Shown here: positions 21,588-32,934 of the stretch, in pieces
Position numbering within the stretch: position 1 is the stretch's first letter
How the letters are laid out: each line of letters starts with the position of its first letter
Origin: Trichostrongylus colubriformis
Taxonomy: Eukaryota > Nematoda > Chromadorea > Rhabditida > Trichostrongylidae
Direction: 5' to 3'
NCBI GenBank assembly: GCA_963978905.1
Contig: OZ022257.1
Span: 32,503,274-32,567,273, forward strand
DNA length: 64,000 nt
Made by a program: the position numbers and the translations under genes
Notes under the pieces: generated by a model
Told to the model about the DNA's origin: nothing
The model's input: only the letters and a program-made list of their open reading frames with translations
Databases searched by the model: none

Positions 21588-22084
21588 ATGAACCGACGCG
21601 ACTATGGAGTCATCATGCTTCACGAATTTAAATTGGAACACTCCGCAGCGGGGCAGCCCGTAATCTCAGCAGTGTTCTTGGGACGAATTGTCCTTGCGAA
21701 CGGATAGTGGAGCTCTGGCTTAAAAATTTGCTTGACGGTTTTGATCTCGAAGGAAAGTCGGGTCGCGGCAGCAGGTGGTCGCTTAATGATGAAGATATAA
21801 GGAGTGAAGTCGAAGCAAATCCGGAGACGAATACTCTTACGTTAGCAGAAGACCCGGGCGTACATTACTGTACAGTGGCCAAACATTTGCTGGAAATCAG
21901 CCAGGTTAAGAAGATGTCAAAGTAGGTGCCTCATGACCTGACCGATGAGCAGCGTCTGGCACGTTTCGACACCTGCTCTAGTCTTCTAGTTCGCCATAAC
22001 AATGAGCCATTTGTAAGCCGGATTATAACTGTAGATGAAAAATGGGTTCCTTGTGATAACAGGAAGCGGGGAATAGTTTGGGTA
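21588..22084 (+). pseudogene. Mariner transposase, N-terminal part
   Basis: The sequence begins MNRRDYGVIMLHEFKLEHSA and continues, after a frameshift near 21650, through ELWLKNLLDGFDLEGKSGRG, KHLLEISQVKKMSK, a stop, and PHDLTDEQRLARFDTCSSLL to RIITVDEKWVPCDN. These are the helix-turn-helix domains and the first catalytic Asp (VDEKW) of a cecropia-type mariner transposase. The reading is cut at GGGTA by the BEL/Pao insertion and resumes at 26227. Confidence 0.9.
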
Positions 22085-22327
22085 TTTCGTCGTCTATCAC
22101 GACGATGCCAGTCCATCGTCGTCTCGTTGTCTGAGACGACGTTCTATACGGGCGTCCGTACTTATGATCCACAGGGTCAACGGCCTCACAAGATAGTAGG
22201 CCTCTTTCGCTTCTTTTCCAACGTTACGAGCAAGACGTTGGTTTGCTCTCCTTACTTGTCTCTATCAGATAAATATATTATCATCTCGTCTATTCTGCCT
22301 CATAATAAAATCCACTGAACCGCCACA
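22085..22327 (+). repeat. BEL/Pao 5' LTR
   Basis: Matches 25984-26226 except for T/A near the first base and A/G in GAGC(A/G)AGACG. It ends in CA and contains TTCTGCCTCATAATAAAATC, an AATAAA polyadenylation signal. Confidence 0.92.
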
Positions 22328-22331
22328 TTTT

Positions 22332-22345
22332 TGGTGCATCGGCCG
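22332..22345 (+). promoter_or_regulatory. Retrotransposon primer-binding site, tRNA-Gly
   Basis: TGGTGCATCGGCCG is the exact complement of the 3' end of a eukaryotic tRNA-Gly(GCC), including CCA. It lies four bases after the 5' LTR, the expected position for priming of minus-strand DNA. Confidence 0.85.
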
Positions 22346-22530
22346 AATTCAGCCGATTGTCTATTTCTTATCCAATCTACTATCCTAATTCCTATTCTTT
22401 CTTTTCAAGTTTCTTGTTTCGAATAACATTCATTTTAAACTATTATCCTACCAACTTTGAAGTTCTCTGATACTATTTGAAAAATTTTCCATATATTTAA
22501 ATCAACTCAACGCATTCAAATATAACAAAA

Positions 22531-24850
22531 ATGGCACTCCTTTTCCATAGAACTCCCATTATGCTCAGCGCAACGACGCTCAAAAATTTAGTGGCACGCT
22601 ATCAAAGCTACACAAAAATTGTAGAATATAGCACCACTGATGAGGAAACCTACGACAAATGTAGGACCACAATCGCTCTATTAGAGAGCGGCATAAGGCA
22701 GATAAGGAGTGGCAGGGAACGTTTACAAAACCGGTATAACGAGATACGGGACGAGTATAGGAGCTGCAGAAATAAGTCTGAGAAAAAGGACATTATGGCA
22801 GAAATAGAGCAAATAGAAGACGAATCAAAAATCCAGCCGACCATAGCAGAGGCGAATGAGATAATATACATGCTCACTGCTAGGCTAGACGAATCTGAAT
22901 GTGCGGAGGATAGATTAGCCATAAAACTTGGCTACACCACGTACAGAGCCACTGGGAGCAATGACCCAGAAGGCTCAACCCTCAGTAATATTACCCTGGA
23001 AACTGAAGGAGGATCGCAAACCAGACCTCCGATATCTGTCCAGCATGAACCAACTACATCGAAGCCAACGCGCCGCTCGATTATGGCTCCTCAAGCCTCC
23101 CTACCTAAATTTTATGGCAAGGCGGAGGAGTTTTCCGAATTTTGGGCAGTCTATAAGACCCTAGTCCATGATTGCGATGAATTGCAAATCATCGAAAAAA
23201 TCATCCTTTTGAGAGAATGCCTCGAAGGTAGGGCAAAAATGGTAATACAGGGGATCCAACCTTTACCGGAAAACTACGACTGGATGGTAGAAACCCTTCA
23301 CGAAACCTACTGCGACTACACCGCCAATAGGTCAAAAATAATTCAGAATCTAGTCTCACTCATCCCAGCAAGCGATGAAGCAGAAAGCTGCTCTGTAACC
23401 TTTGAAAACATCCAAGTCCTTGTGAACCAAATGGTAGCCGCAGGATATGATGTGAGGAAAACTTGCGACCCAATGTGGTGCGAGACGATTCTGGCCAAAT
23501 TCCCACGGGAAATCGTTAAGTCTGTACTTATAGCGAGCCAGGCAACGGCAAATTTACCCATCAAGGAACTCTTGGGCTATATTAAAAAAGAAATAGCCGC
23601 TAAGTGCTATGTGGAAAATAGGCTGGGTCATGCTGAGCGCAGACCGGGCTACGAATATGCTAGTAATGTGAACTCAAGTCACTGGCAAAATGCCCGACCC
23701 AATCGCAACGATGACTGCATATTCTGCCATAGGCGACATCTGTCCACGGCGTGCCGAACGGTTACAGATCAAAACAGTCGTCGTGAAATATTGAAAGAAG
23801 AGAACCGTTGTTGAAAATGTTTCTCTTTACAACATAATAGCTTCGACTGCGAAAAGGCAGACTGTATTCATTGTGGACAAAACCACCACGCATCAATATG
23901 CTTTAGAAAAGATCAAATGTCGACAAGGGGGCAAAACCATCTTCGTAATCCATACTATGATAAGGAGGAGATGAACGCTCGAGGTTCCGATCAAGGAAAC
24001 ACCAGAGCAGAGCAATCATCGCTCAGACCCCTGAGCAACCACAGTGTCAACAATAACAATGGTTTTGAAGCTTATAATGGCTTCAACAATCACAGAAATT
24101 TTTCAAGCAACACCCACATGAGGACAGAAGTGCCTCAAGCCAAAGAGGAAAACCTTGCCACCTCTCAGCTAGTGTTAATGACTGCTGAAGGCAACCTTTG
24201 GAACTTTAGAAAGCAATCCTATGAAAAGGTGCTTTTCTTCTTCGATTCAGGGGCGCAAAAAACCCTCATAGAGGAAGACGTAGCCCACCTGTTTGGCCTG
24301 CCAAAAGTGAAGACAGAGATCTGTACCATGTCAGGCATTGAGGGCCACCTCGAAAAATTCGAAAGCCATAGTAACAACGAAAATAAGTTCTGCTTTTGGC
24401 GAAGAAATAGAACTTCAAATCCAGACAAAGCCCATACTCACAAATGGCTTTGCGAGTGTCAAACTCACCGAGCCGGACATTGTTTTCCTAAAAGAAAGCA
24501 GCATCTGTCTGGCTAATTCCAAATTGCGGGGAGAATACCAAACTCCTCACATACTAGTTGGCTTGGATTACTACCACGAGCTGGTACTGGGCCCAAATCA
24601 CACCCAGAAAACACCTTCAGGGTTACATATCGTAAAAACAATATTTGGTCCCGCAGTGTACGGCAAGGGGTCAACAACGGCATCGCACACGTGCAATGTC
24701 ACCATTACCAGTAACTTCTGGTATGGAATGACCACGTTCACGAAAATGGTGGGCATAACTCTTGTGACAAGTTCAAACCTGGAATGGGCGAACAGATTAC
24801 CAGATCGACTCGATGCCCAACAGAATTCCTACAAGGAAACGAGCGCCTAA
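22531..24850 (+). pseudogene. BEL/Pao gag-protease ORF with one stop and one frameshift
   Basis: The ORF starts at ATG 22531. A coiled-coil-like N-terminal region (residues about 30-150) precedes a DUF1759-type gag domain (about 190-345: PKFYGKAEEFSEFWAVY, LREC, LVSLIPASDEAESC). Zinc knuckles follow (CIFCHRRHLSTAC; then CIHCGQNHHASIC after the stop). The only stop in this frame before 24516 is TGA at 23812-23814, in RC*KCFSL, where Trp is usual. The aspartic protease/DUF1758 domain has the active site FFDSGAQKTLI at about 24237. A frameshift near 24350-24380 moves the reading to the frame ending at 24850 (KPILTNGFASVKL, ILVGLDYYHELVLG, GPAVYGKG). Everything downstream (RT, RNase H, integrase) is deleted. 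Confidence 0.9.
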
Positions 24851-25983
24851 TTTTCTCAAAAGGAAAGAATAGTAAGAAAGAAAGGGACGACCTTCCATAT
24901 AATCGCAAACCTAAGCGAAAGCAGAAACGGACAGATCAAGGCAAAAGCTCGCCTCAGGGTAGCTGGCCTAGTAACGATTTTCACGTAAATCGTAGAGCTC
25001 GCCGATGGCCCAGTAAGGTCAATGAAAACTGCGTTTCACTGCAAGAGGTTACTCGCACTCCTCGCTCAACAACTCCCTCGGAAGTCAACTATGAGCAACA
25101 CAGGAAAGGTGCCAGGCGGCCCTTACCCCCTTCCCACAGCTCCGTGATCTGGAGCCCTGGAATGCCGATATCCAATCTTGGCAGACTATATCCGAACAAG
25201 AACGTAATGCGCACCATGGGCAGCGTGGCCAAGGCAAGCCCCCACGCTTCTGCGTCCAACTACGCACGTAAATAGTCAACTCGCTTTAATTACTTATCAG
25301 TTACGTTTATTACTATCTTGCTATCACTATTTTATCTTATATTCTCATTAAAGAAAATAAGCATGCAAAAAATCAAAGGCGGGCACAACAAGCACGTTCC
25401 GCATGCAAAAATTCCTATCCATTTCCTTTTTCTCAAATTTATCAATGCCCTCAATCAGTGTCGTGCCAACCCTTCCAAATTAGGTTCAAGCCCACCTTGC
25501 TGGGGTAACGACTCCACGTTCATCGGCTTGGGGCTGGTGGTCGTCGATCAGCGGCTGCCAGAATGCATGGCGTTGCAGTGCTTCAGGCGAGCAAAAGTGA
25601 CAAAATATTATAGGCGGCAATGGGGCCTTTCACGGCTCCGTATGCGGAATGGGTTTGCAGGCAGGTCTAGCACGGCAGCGCCGTCCTCTTCAAGGCGTAT
25701 ATTCGTGATCTTCTTGATCTTATTATTCATCATCTCATATCATGCCTAGTTTGCTTACTCGATAACCAGTCGTGTATTACTAATCCTATTTATTTTCACC
25801 ACAAACGCCAACTTCCGTCCTGCCCTTTCAATCGTCGTCGAGCCACAACCTTCAATCGCACCCAGCCACCGCCAACATGAACCATCCAGCACCATCAACC
25901 TACCTCCACTAGTGATGAAAAGAAGAAGATATATCTCCCGCTATTTCATATATGTGTAACTGTAAACTCCGTCGCCGGCGGAG
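24851..25983 (+). other. BEL/Pao interior downstream of the deletion
   Basis: This stretch lies between the truncated gag-protease ORF and the 3' LTR. ORFs at 24784-25275 and 25318-25749 are open but show no integrase or RT motif. They may be the remains of the 3' untranslated region or of rearranged pol. Confidence 0.5.
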
Positions 25984-26226
25984 TATCGTCGTCTATCACG
26001 ACGATGCCAGTCCATCGTCGTCTCGTTGTCTGAGACGACGTTCTATACGGGCGTCCGTACTTATGATCCACAGGGTCAACGGCCTCACAAGATAGTAGGC
26101 CTCTTTCGCTTCTTTTCCAACGTTACGAGCGAGACGTTGGTTTGCTCTCCTTACTTGTCTCTATCAGATAAATATATTATCATCTCGTCTATTCTGCCTC
26201 ATAATAAAATCCACTGAACCGCCACA
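25984..26226 (+). repeat. BEL/Pao 3' LTR
   Basis: Near-identical partner of 22085-22327, followed by the GGGTA target duplication. Confidence 0.92.
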
Positions 26227-26745
26227 GGGTAGATAAGAATGCTTCTTCAAAACGTCTCCTAAATCCGACCTTCACCCTAAAAAGGTTATGGTTACCATGT
26301 GGTGGTGTTGTAAAGGTGTAGTCCATAATGGTTTCCTGCAACCTGGTCAGCCAGTCACAGCAGTGCTTACTGTTGTAATCAGGAGCAAATGTACAGGAGA
26401 TTGCAAAAATTGTGGTGGATAGAAGAGGGCCGATCCTGTTGCAGGACAACGCAATACCACACATCCCACAAATAACTCGGCAAAAACTTATCCACTTGGG
26501 TATAGAAGTTCTCCCCACCCAGTGTATTCTCCCGACCTTTCCTCCGCAGACGATCGCTTTTTTCGAGCCTTCAATTCACATCTGCGTCAGAAACAATTTA
26601 CTAATTTAAACGATGTTGATGTGCCTTCCTTGACTTCGTTGATTCTCGTATAGTAGTTTTTATAGTGAAGGCTTAGATTTATCACCTGTTCGTTGGCAAA
26701 AATGTGTAGATTCTGATGGTTTTTATTTCGATTAATCACCTTGTG
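26227..26745 (+). pseudogene. Mariner transposase, C-terminal part
   Basis: The sequence resumes directly after the GGGTA duplication with DKNASSKRLLNPTFTLK. It then gives RRGPILLQDNAIPHIPQITR (second catalytic Asp) and, with frameshifts, a tail ending LAKMCR...WFLFRLI. Several stops and frameshifts lie in the rest, so the mariner was probably already inactive or has decayed since the insertion. Confidence 0.85.
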
Positions 26746-26812
26746 TTTATGCTGAGTTACAGTAGATTGAAGTATGCGGTCCGTTTTCGAAATTAATTTT
26801 GCAACAACCTAA

Positions 26813-27380
26813 CAATTTCGTAGTTTTCGCTGTCGATACGCATCCGATCCGTTTCTGCTGATTCCACGATTCCCCACATTCACGGAGTCTTTCATCAATG
26901 ATTCTCACGTTCATTACGTAGTTTCATGAGTATTCCACTAATTCCAAGGGAAAGCCAACTCCACTAATTGCACACTGTGAGCGCTACCTTACGATAAGAG
27001 CGCGGAAAAAGTGGGTATGTACCATCTCTAAGTGCCGAGACATATTACTAGGTTGCGAGCAAAGTCGTGGTCGGTTGCGCGTTTACACTATAAACCAAAC
27101 TTCGAAGGGCGTTAACTTAAATAAACTGATAAATTATGACTATAAAGAAGGCAAAAGTTGCTCCATCTAAATATAGGCTTTTCCCAAAATTCCATAACGT
27201 CGAAATAGTACCGAAATTTTCAATACAGCAAAAAGGACTCTCTGAAAACAGTTATAGATGTAATGTGGTTGATAGGGAATCCACAAAAGGTCCAGGAAAC
27301 CATCAGCGGCGAAATCTTCTGCGAAAAAACGTCCCTGATCTATGGCGGGGGCGTCCTTTTTAGCTCCGATCGCCTTTCTT
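26813..27380. other. No feature recognised
   Basis: Short A+T-rich and unique-looking sequence between the mariner and the tandem repeat; no motif recognised. Confidence 0.4.
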
Positions 27381-27384
27381 ATCG

Positions 27385-27990
27385 CGGTCCGCCTCTAGGG
27401 TTGACTTTGCCGAAGAATCACTGAGGGTAGTGCGATGAGCATGATAGCGGAATGATACTTATCGTATCGTGCAAAAGCAGTATCGGTAAAAATAGCGTGG
27501 TGGTTGAAGTGTCAGCTTTGGAGATAAAAACGTCCACCGGTCAATATCAAAGATTGAGAAGAATGATTCAACCAAATCACCCCTACCACTACCCCTGAAG
27601 ACAGTGATAGGGGTAATGTGGGTAACGAGGAATCCCAAATGGAGTCATCCAAATATCATGGGTTTGAGAGGCCTATGTATGACGAAACCCCTTGAAAAGG
27701 GCTTCCCCTTGGGCTGTAAGGGAAGCGGCCTTTAGGCCATGCCACCTTGCTCATGTCAGCCCGCCTCCTTGGGTCGGCTTTGCCGAGGAATGACTGGGGT
27801 GTTGAGCTATAAGCCTGAAGGCGGAATCTTATCGAATCGTTTCAAGTACGTATTGATCGAAATGACGTGATGCTTTACGTGTCAGTTTTCGTGGTGAACA
27901 CTTCCACCGGTCAGTGTCAAAGACTGGAATGAATTATGCAACTGAATTAACCGTGCTACTGCCTTCAAGGTAGCGTTCATCGTTTAGAGT
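27385..27990 (+). repeat. Diverged tandem duplication, period about 380 bp
   Basis: GACTTTGCCGAAGAATCACT...CGTCCACCGGTCAATATCAAAG (first copy, about 27397-27550) is matched by GGCTTTGCCGAGGAATGACT...CTTCCACCGGTCAGTGTCAAAG (about 27776-27930). Unrelated sequence ending CATGCCACCTTGCTCATGTC lies between. Confidence 0.7.
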
Positions 27991-28026
27991 TCGCGGAACA
28001 GCAGAATTGCGGAAAAGCATCAGATA

Positions 28027-28534
28027 CAGTAGCGCTCAAAAGTATTCGGCCGAACATTTTTTTTTGCCATGCCTTTGTTCTACTTGACCAAATTTGACAA
28101 AATTTCAGTATGTGGTGCCTGAACCTGTTGTTAACAGTTCCTTATACTCGAGTGCCACTTGACTCTTTTCATGGTTTTGTTGCAAGAATTTACCACAAGA
28201 CCACCGAAAAAAAGAAGAGGCTTAGTCATGAAAAACGGCTTTCTTTATAAAAACAAAACGAGCAAGTCTCAGAGAACATCAATATTTTGTAGAAAGACCA
28301 CGACTTAAGATGATAGCGGCACGGCGGAATGGCATAGGGATGGCACTCCAAGAACAAAAAAAAATGCATTTAACCATGTAACTTACACCGTTGAGCGCCA
28401 AAATAGTATATTTAGTATGTAGTGTCTCCAAGTACAACATACTGAAATTTCCCTTAGATCGGTCCAGTTGCAAAAAAAGTTACAAGTGAAAAACCCAAGC
28501 GAACAACCATTCGGCCAAATGCTTTTGAGCGCTA
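28027..28534 (-). mobile_element. Tc1-like MITE, copy 1
   Basis: The left end CAGTAGCGCTCAAAAGT is flanked by TA, and the sequence is the reverse complement of the copies at 39171-39676 and 42522-43028. The other end (CTTTTGAGCGCTA) lacks the final CTG and runs directly into a foldback-arm copy. The inner part preserves the phrases TTATAAAAACAAAACGAG and AAGACCACGACTT shared with the other copies. Confidence 0.85.
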
Positions 28535-29092
28535 TAATACCGCTCCGAATTTCTGCTAAATCGGCGGATAGCGGCGGATAAGTACGGGGCGCACCGTTTT
28601 TTGCCAAAAAAAATTTCAGCAGGGGTGGTACAATTCCTTTGAAAAATAGACCAATGGCTAGAGCTTTTGATGAGGAATCTGTATATGTACGAAAGATCCA
28701 TATTTCTCTGCTGGATCATCTTCATTCTCGGTAAGATGGGGAATAGGCTCTCCAAGGCGCAAGAAAGTACCTGTGGGCATGACGTCATCGTAAACTCTCC
28801 ACTTCAGCTGAAAGTTTTAGTTTAGGCACTTTGAAACAAAAAATGTCAATATATTCGACAAGCTCATGACTTTGTGGTCATTTTGATTTCCCTCGTGAAT
28901 GGTTCAACTTAATTTCAACCGGAAAGTGGCATTCCAGTGAAACTTTTTTCTCCGAATTTCAAATCTCAAATCTTTCAAACGCTATTTGTTTAATCGGTCT
29001 TTTCTGCATGAATGTCGGTTTCTGAACTCAAAAACTGAAAAAAACTCAAAAATGAACTGATTTGAAGGTGGCTATTATACCTAATGAATATA
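28535..29092 (+). repeat. Divergent copy of the foldback Tc1 arm
   Basis: The stretch matches 1579-2240 (ATACCGCTCCgAATTTcTGC, CTCTGCTGGATCATCTTCAT, CTCCAAGGCGCAAGAAAGTA). It has a deletion corresponding to the middle part (about 1985-2130). It directly abuts the end of the Tc1-like MITE. Confidence 0.85.
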
Positions 29093-29096
29093 AGAT

Positions 29097-29495
29097 TTTA
29101 GCATGCAAGAATAAGTTTCCACCTGTTTTTCATTTCGATATTGCGTAATGAAAATGAAACATTTTGACGCAGTTCAAACTATTCAATAGAGCTCTCTTGC
29201 TCCACAAGATCTTCACGGTTTTTCTGCGAATTAACTTTTGCCATTTTTTATATTATTTAAATTCGACGAAATCGAGCATTTTCGATTACATGCATCGGTT
29301 ATGCTCGATTTTGTCGACTTTTATTGATCTAAAAGTGGCAAAAATTAATTCGAATAAAAACCGTGAACACTATCTTGTAGAGGGCAAAGAGCTCTATCGA
29401 ATAGCTTGAAACGTTGCGTCAAAACTTTTCATTTTCATTACGCAATTTTGATTTGAAAAACGGGTAGAAACTTATCTCTACATGCTAAAATATGA
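29097..29495. mobile_element. About 400-bp palindromic MITE
   Basis: The outer ends are TTTTAGCATGcAagaaTAAG and its complement (CTTATctCTACATGCTAAAA). The arms contain TTTTCATTTtGAT...ATTGCGTAATGAAAATGAAA and AATAGAGCTC and meet near 29295, where AAATTCGACGAAATCGAGCA is mirrored. No coding capacity. TA flanks the right end only. Confidence 0.75.
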
Positions 29496-29499
29496 GAGG

Positions 29500-30306
29500 A
29501 TACAACAGGATAGCGGTATCCTGTCGTAGAGCAAAAAAAGCTCTATCGAATACATATATGCACATTCTCTCCAATCTCGATGGTAGGCGAGGAAGAGAAG
29601 ATAACGAAAGTGCACACTCTTGTGCGTATGCCTTTGTAAGTCCTAAAAACAGCAAAAAGTCAAGCGATTCAGACAAAATGTAGAACCATTCTGTAGAGCC
29701 GAAAAAGCTCTATCGAAACATATACACATACATTTTTGAACTCGACGACAGTCGAGAAAGATGGGTGGGCAAGTGCCAATTTTTTGCATTCATCTCACTT
29801 CATTCCCAAACCTCATAAGTATTAGGTAGTCGAAGGAATCAAAAAAACAAATAGTAGCATTCTGTAGAGCAAAAAAAGCTCTATCGAATACATATATATT
29901 CTCTCCAATCTCGATGGTAGGCGAGGAAGAGAAGATAACGAAAGTGCACACTCTTGTGCGTATGCCTTTGTAAGTCCTAAAAACAGCAAAAAGTCAAGCG
30001 ATTCAGACAAAATGTAGAACCATTCTGTAGAGCCGAAAAAGCTCTATCGAAACATATACACATACATTTTTGAACTCGACGACAGTCGAGAAAGATGGGT
30101 GGGCAAGTGCCAATTTTTTGCATTCATCTCACTTCATTCCCAAACCTCATAAGTATTAGGTAGTCGAAGGAGTCAAAAAAACAAATAGTAGCATTCTGTA
30201 GAGCAAGAAAAGCTGTATCAAAACATATGTAAGCTTCGTAAAAAGATGTAGGAAACAATGCGAAAAAGGGGGTTTAAAAACCGCGGGGACTTATTCCTCA
30301 ACCCAA
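29500..30306 (+). mobile_element. Mariner-like MITE with internal tandem duplication
   Basis: A unit of about 336 bp (GTAGAGCAAAAAAAGCTCTA at 29526 and again at 29864) is present twice and nearly identical. The right end (CCGCGGGGACTTATTCCTCAACCCAA, ending 30306, followed by TA) matches the end of the complete element at 57420-58128. The left terminus is missing or replaced. Confidence 0.8.
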
Positions 30307-30308
30307 TA

Positions 30309-31590
30309 CTTGAATAGATCCACTCAATGTCTTTCGTCCATCACTCGAAACTGTTCTACAATCATCAATTTGTACACTCACACCTATGCCCTACTTTAGG
30401 AAGGTGAAAGCTTCCCTCTGAACTAGGCTTAGGCTGAAGACCTAGGTAAAAATAGCGCCGAACGCCGAGCTTAGTCTAGCGGCTCTCCCCTACAACTACA
30501 TTAGCATGATTGAATAGGAAAAAACACAAAAGTGTCATGAACATTATGAGGTAAGCTAAATGTTGCCTCAGTCAGAAACGGACGATGGCGCGAATGTCGC
30601 GGGTGCGACGTCGCATCGCCATTTTCCTGTCCTGACGACATATACCCCAATACCTCTAGTCCATATATCCTGAACTAGTAATCGCAAGCATATCTTCTCA
30701 TCTTTATGTTGAATGGACAGTTGCCATCACGATCACGGGTTTATTAGTAAACACAACTATATGCACTACTCGTTTCTGGGATGCTGCTTTTTTTTACTTA
30801 AAAGCAGAGCGTGTGTATGGAACTGCTCAACTAGAAAGCTTGCATCTAATTGTTATGAAACGCTCATTTCTCTGGAAAAACCCACATTTTGGTTTTTGGC
30901 TGGTTTTGTTATATTGTCTTCACTATGTTTGGTTTTGAATCCTGATGTAGGGGTTTACACTACTTCCCCTCCAACAAGGCTTGAGGAAAATATGCGCTCC
31001 AGTGCAACTCAGTGATTCTAGGAAAGGATGGAGATAGCTGGCCCGTCCCTGCAACACGCTTGCTTGCGCGGTACAAGACACCAGACGGAAGAGCGAGCCA
31101 CGCCTCGCCACGCTCATCCATGTCGATAGGAGCGATGTTAACGTCAAAAAGCGTACCGTGGTGCATAGACACGGCATGAGCACATACGTACACAGCCTAA
31201 ATTGATTTTTTCGAATGACACGCCCCAGCGGCAAGCAAGCATGCCGCTGGGACAGGTCAGGTATCTCCTAATCCTAGGAAAATACAAAATGAGACTGCGC
31301 GAGAATCCTCTCCAACTACACTGTCCCTTAGGGTTAATCTCGAAACCTTATTGCTCCATATATTTCCTTCATTGTAATAATTGTCATCCATAAACATTTC
31401 TCTTGGAGTTCTAAGAGAGGAACATTTCCGCCATCACAGAAAAAATCTGTAGAGATCCAAACGCTGAGAAGGAATCCGAAAACAAATAAGAAAAAGAAGA
31501 TCTACTGTGCTTGCTGTTCAGCGCTATTTTTGCCTAAGCTATAGCTAAAGAGTCTCTAAAATTCCTCCGCTCAAGAAAATGTTGAAGGCA
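30309..31590. other. No feature recognised
   Basis: No repeat family or gene recognised. GC-rich ORFs on the minus strand near 30923-31234 have no identifiable product. Confidence 0.4.
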
Positions 31591-31593
31591 CGC

Positions 31594-32041
31594 CACACGA
31601 TAACAAGTAAGTAGCTTACTTCCCTGAGGTAACCAGCTCCTAAGATAAGTGCTCATACGACACCTTTGTTGCAGCTGCACGATGCATCCTTGAGTGTTGT
31701 GCCCGAATGAACAAACCAGGCCACGTTCACCCAACCGAATCACATCTACCCTCAGACGAACAAGTTTCCATCGTGCAACCCGCCTTCATCATCGAAATGG
31801 CTGTTTCATTGAAAAATCTCAGCATATCGCAAACTTCCTTCCTGTTTGTGAGCGTCACGTTAGATATTCGTTCGTCTAAGACAAGGTGTAATTCGGTTAG
31901 GTGGGCGTGGAGTGGTTGTGTTTAAGCAGGCACAACACCGTGACGGTGCACCGTGCATCCGTAACAAAGGTGCATTCTGAGCAGTTATCCAAGGACCTAC
32001 TTGCCCAAGAAAGTAACTCACTGATCTGATTATCGTGTGTA
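31594..32041. mobile_element. Foldback element, about 180-bp imperfect arms
   Basis: CACACGATAA... at 31594 is mirrored by ...TTATCGTGTGT at 32041. Inside, CACCTTTGTTGCAGCTGCACGA pairs with the complement of GTGCATCCGTAACAAAGGTG, and CACCCAACCGAATCACA with TGTAATTCGGTTAGGTGGG. The arms are about three-quarters alike by eye. No transposase. Confidence 0.65.
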
Positions 32042-32049
32042 GTGCATAT

Positions 32050-32930
32050 AAGTAAGAAATACATCCGGGTGTGAAAACCAATCATTGTGGAATGGTATCA
32101 GCACACTGAGGAGGGCCCCCCTCCCCAAACTATACGAGCATCGTGGATAGTTAAATTACGGCTACTTGACTTCAGCTTATCGCTTATTTACTGAAGTTTT
32201 CACTCTCTCCACGGAAGCCGTCACCACAACACATAAAGATGTCGAGATCTTCAATACCGCGAGATTCCACTGGCTTTACTTGACGTCAAGCCCGGTGTGA
32301 GTGTGTGAGAACGCTGTGTCTGACATTACTCTTTTTAGTCCCACGGTAGATGTTTACCTGGTGCTGAAGTTAGCGAACCGTGAGGGGAGGGGGGTTCTCG
32401 CATTTCTGTTTTTCGGGTTTTCGTCGTCTTATTCCGTCCTTTTATTGTCGAACTACTGAGCATTACTTTCTTCATGTTCCACTCTACCTAAGTTACCCCT
32501 TCCGGTGCCTTTGAAGCGTAAAAGGCAGCGATTAACAGTGCTTCACTGCTTTACATACTGCTTATACTCATCCAAGCTTGTCACTTCGCAGTAATCGTCC
32601 ACCATCAGGATCCGATCTCGAATTACAAAGAAAAATCCTGAGTCGAAGAGGTTATGTACAAAGAGGTGCATATTATTCGACTTCTACTCTTCTGGATGCT
32701 TACTTCATATCTGCTTGCAAGGTCGGTCAGACGATTCTCAGGGCGGCATTACGCTTCATTTTGAGTGTGTTTTAACAAACGGTATGTACAAGCGCCTTCT
32801 GTGCGCGAGTCAGGCGTTTTCGCACATAACCGATGTGATGTCGAATTGCCTCCGGGGACAGCTTTCAAGTCAAATCGAGATTTTCACCAGATCTAACAAC
32901 TTCAAGAGAGAAGTGTGATAACTTATCTGA
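32050..32930. other. No feature recognised
   Basis: No gene or repeat recognised. Confidence 0.4.
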
Positions 32931-32934
32931 AAAA

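Larger units (their letters stand above)
22085..26226 (+). mobile_element. BEL/Pao LTR retrotransposon, internally deleted
   Basis: Two 243-bp LTRs (22085-22327 and 25984-26226) differ at about two positions. GGGTA occurs just before the left LTR (22080-22084) and just after the right one (26227-26231): the 5-bp target duplication. A primer-binding site for tRNA-Gly follows the left LTR. The interior is only 3656 bp and encodes gag and the aspartic protease region. Reverse transcriptase, RNase H and integrase are missing, so the copy is non-autonomous. LTR similarity suggests a fairly recent insertion. Confidence 0.93.
21453..26812 (+). mobile_element. Mariner element split by a BEL/Pao retrotransposon
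   Basis: The ends are inverted repeats, TTAGGTTGTTGCAAAATTAA at 21453 and its complement ending at 26812. TA precedes the left end; the right flank is CA, presumably a mutated TA. Removing the 4142-bp retrotransposon and one copy of its 5-bp target duplication leaves about 1213 bp, a normal mariner length. The transposase pieces on both sides continue in the same order across the insertion. Confidence 0.9.
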
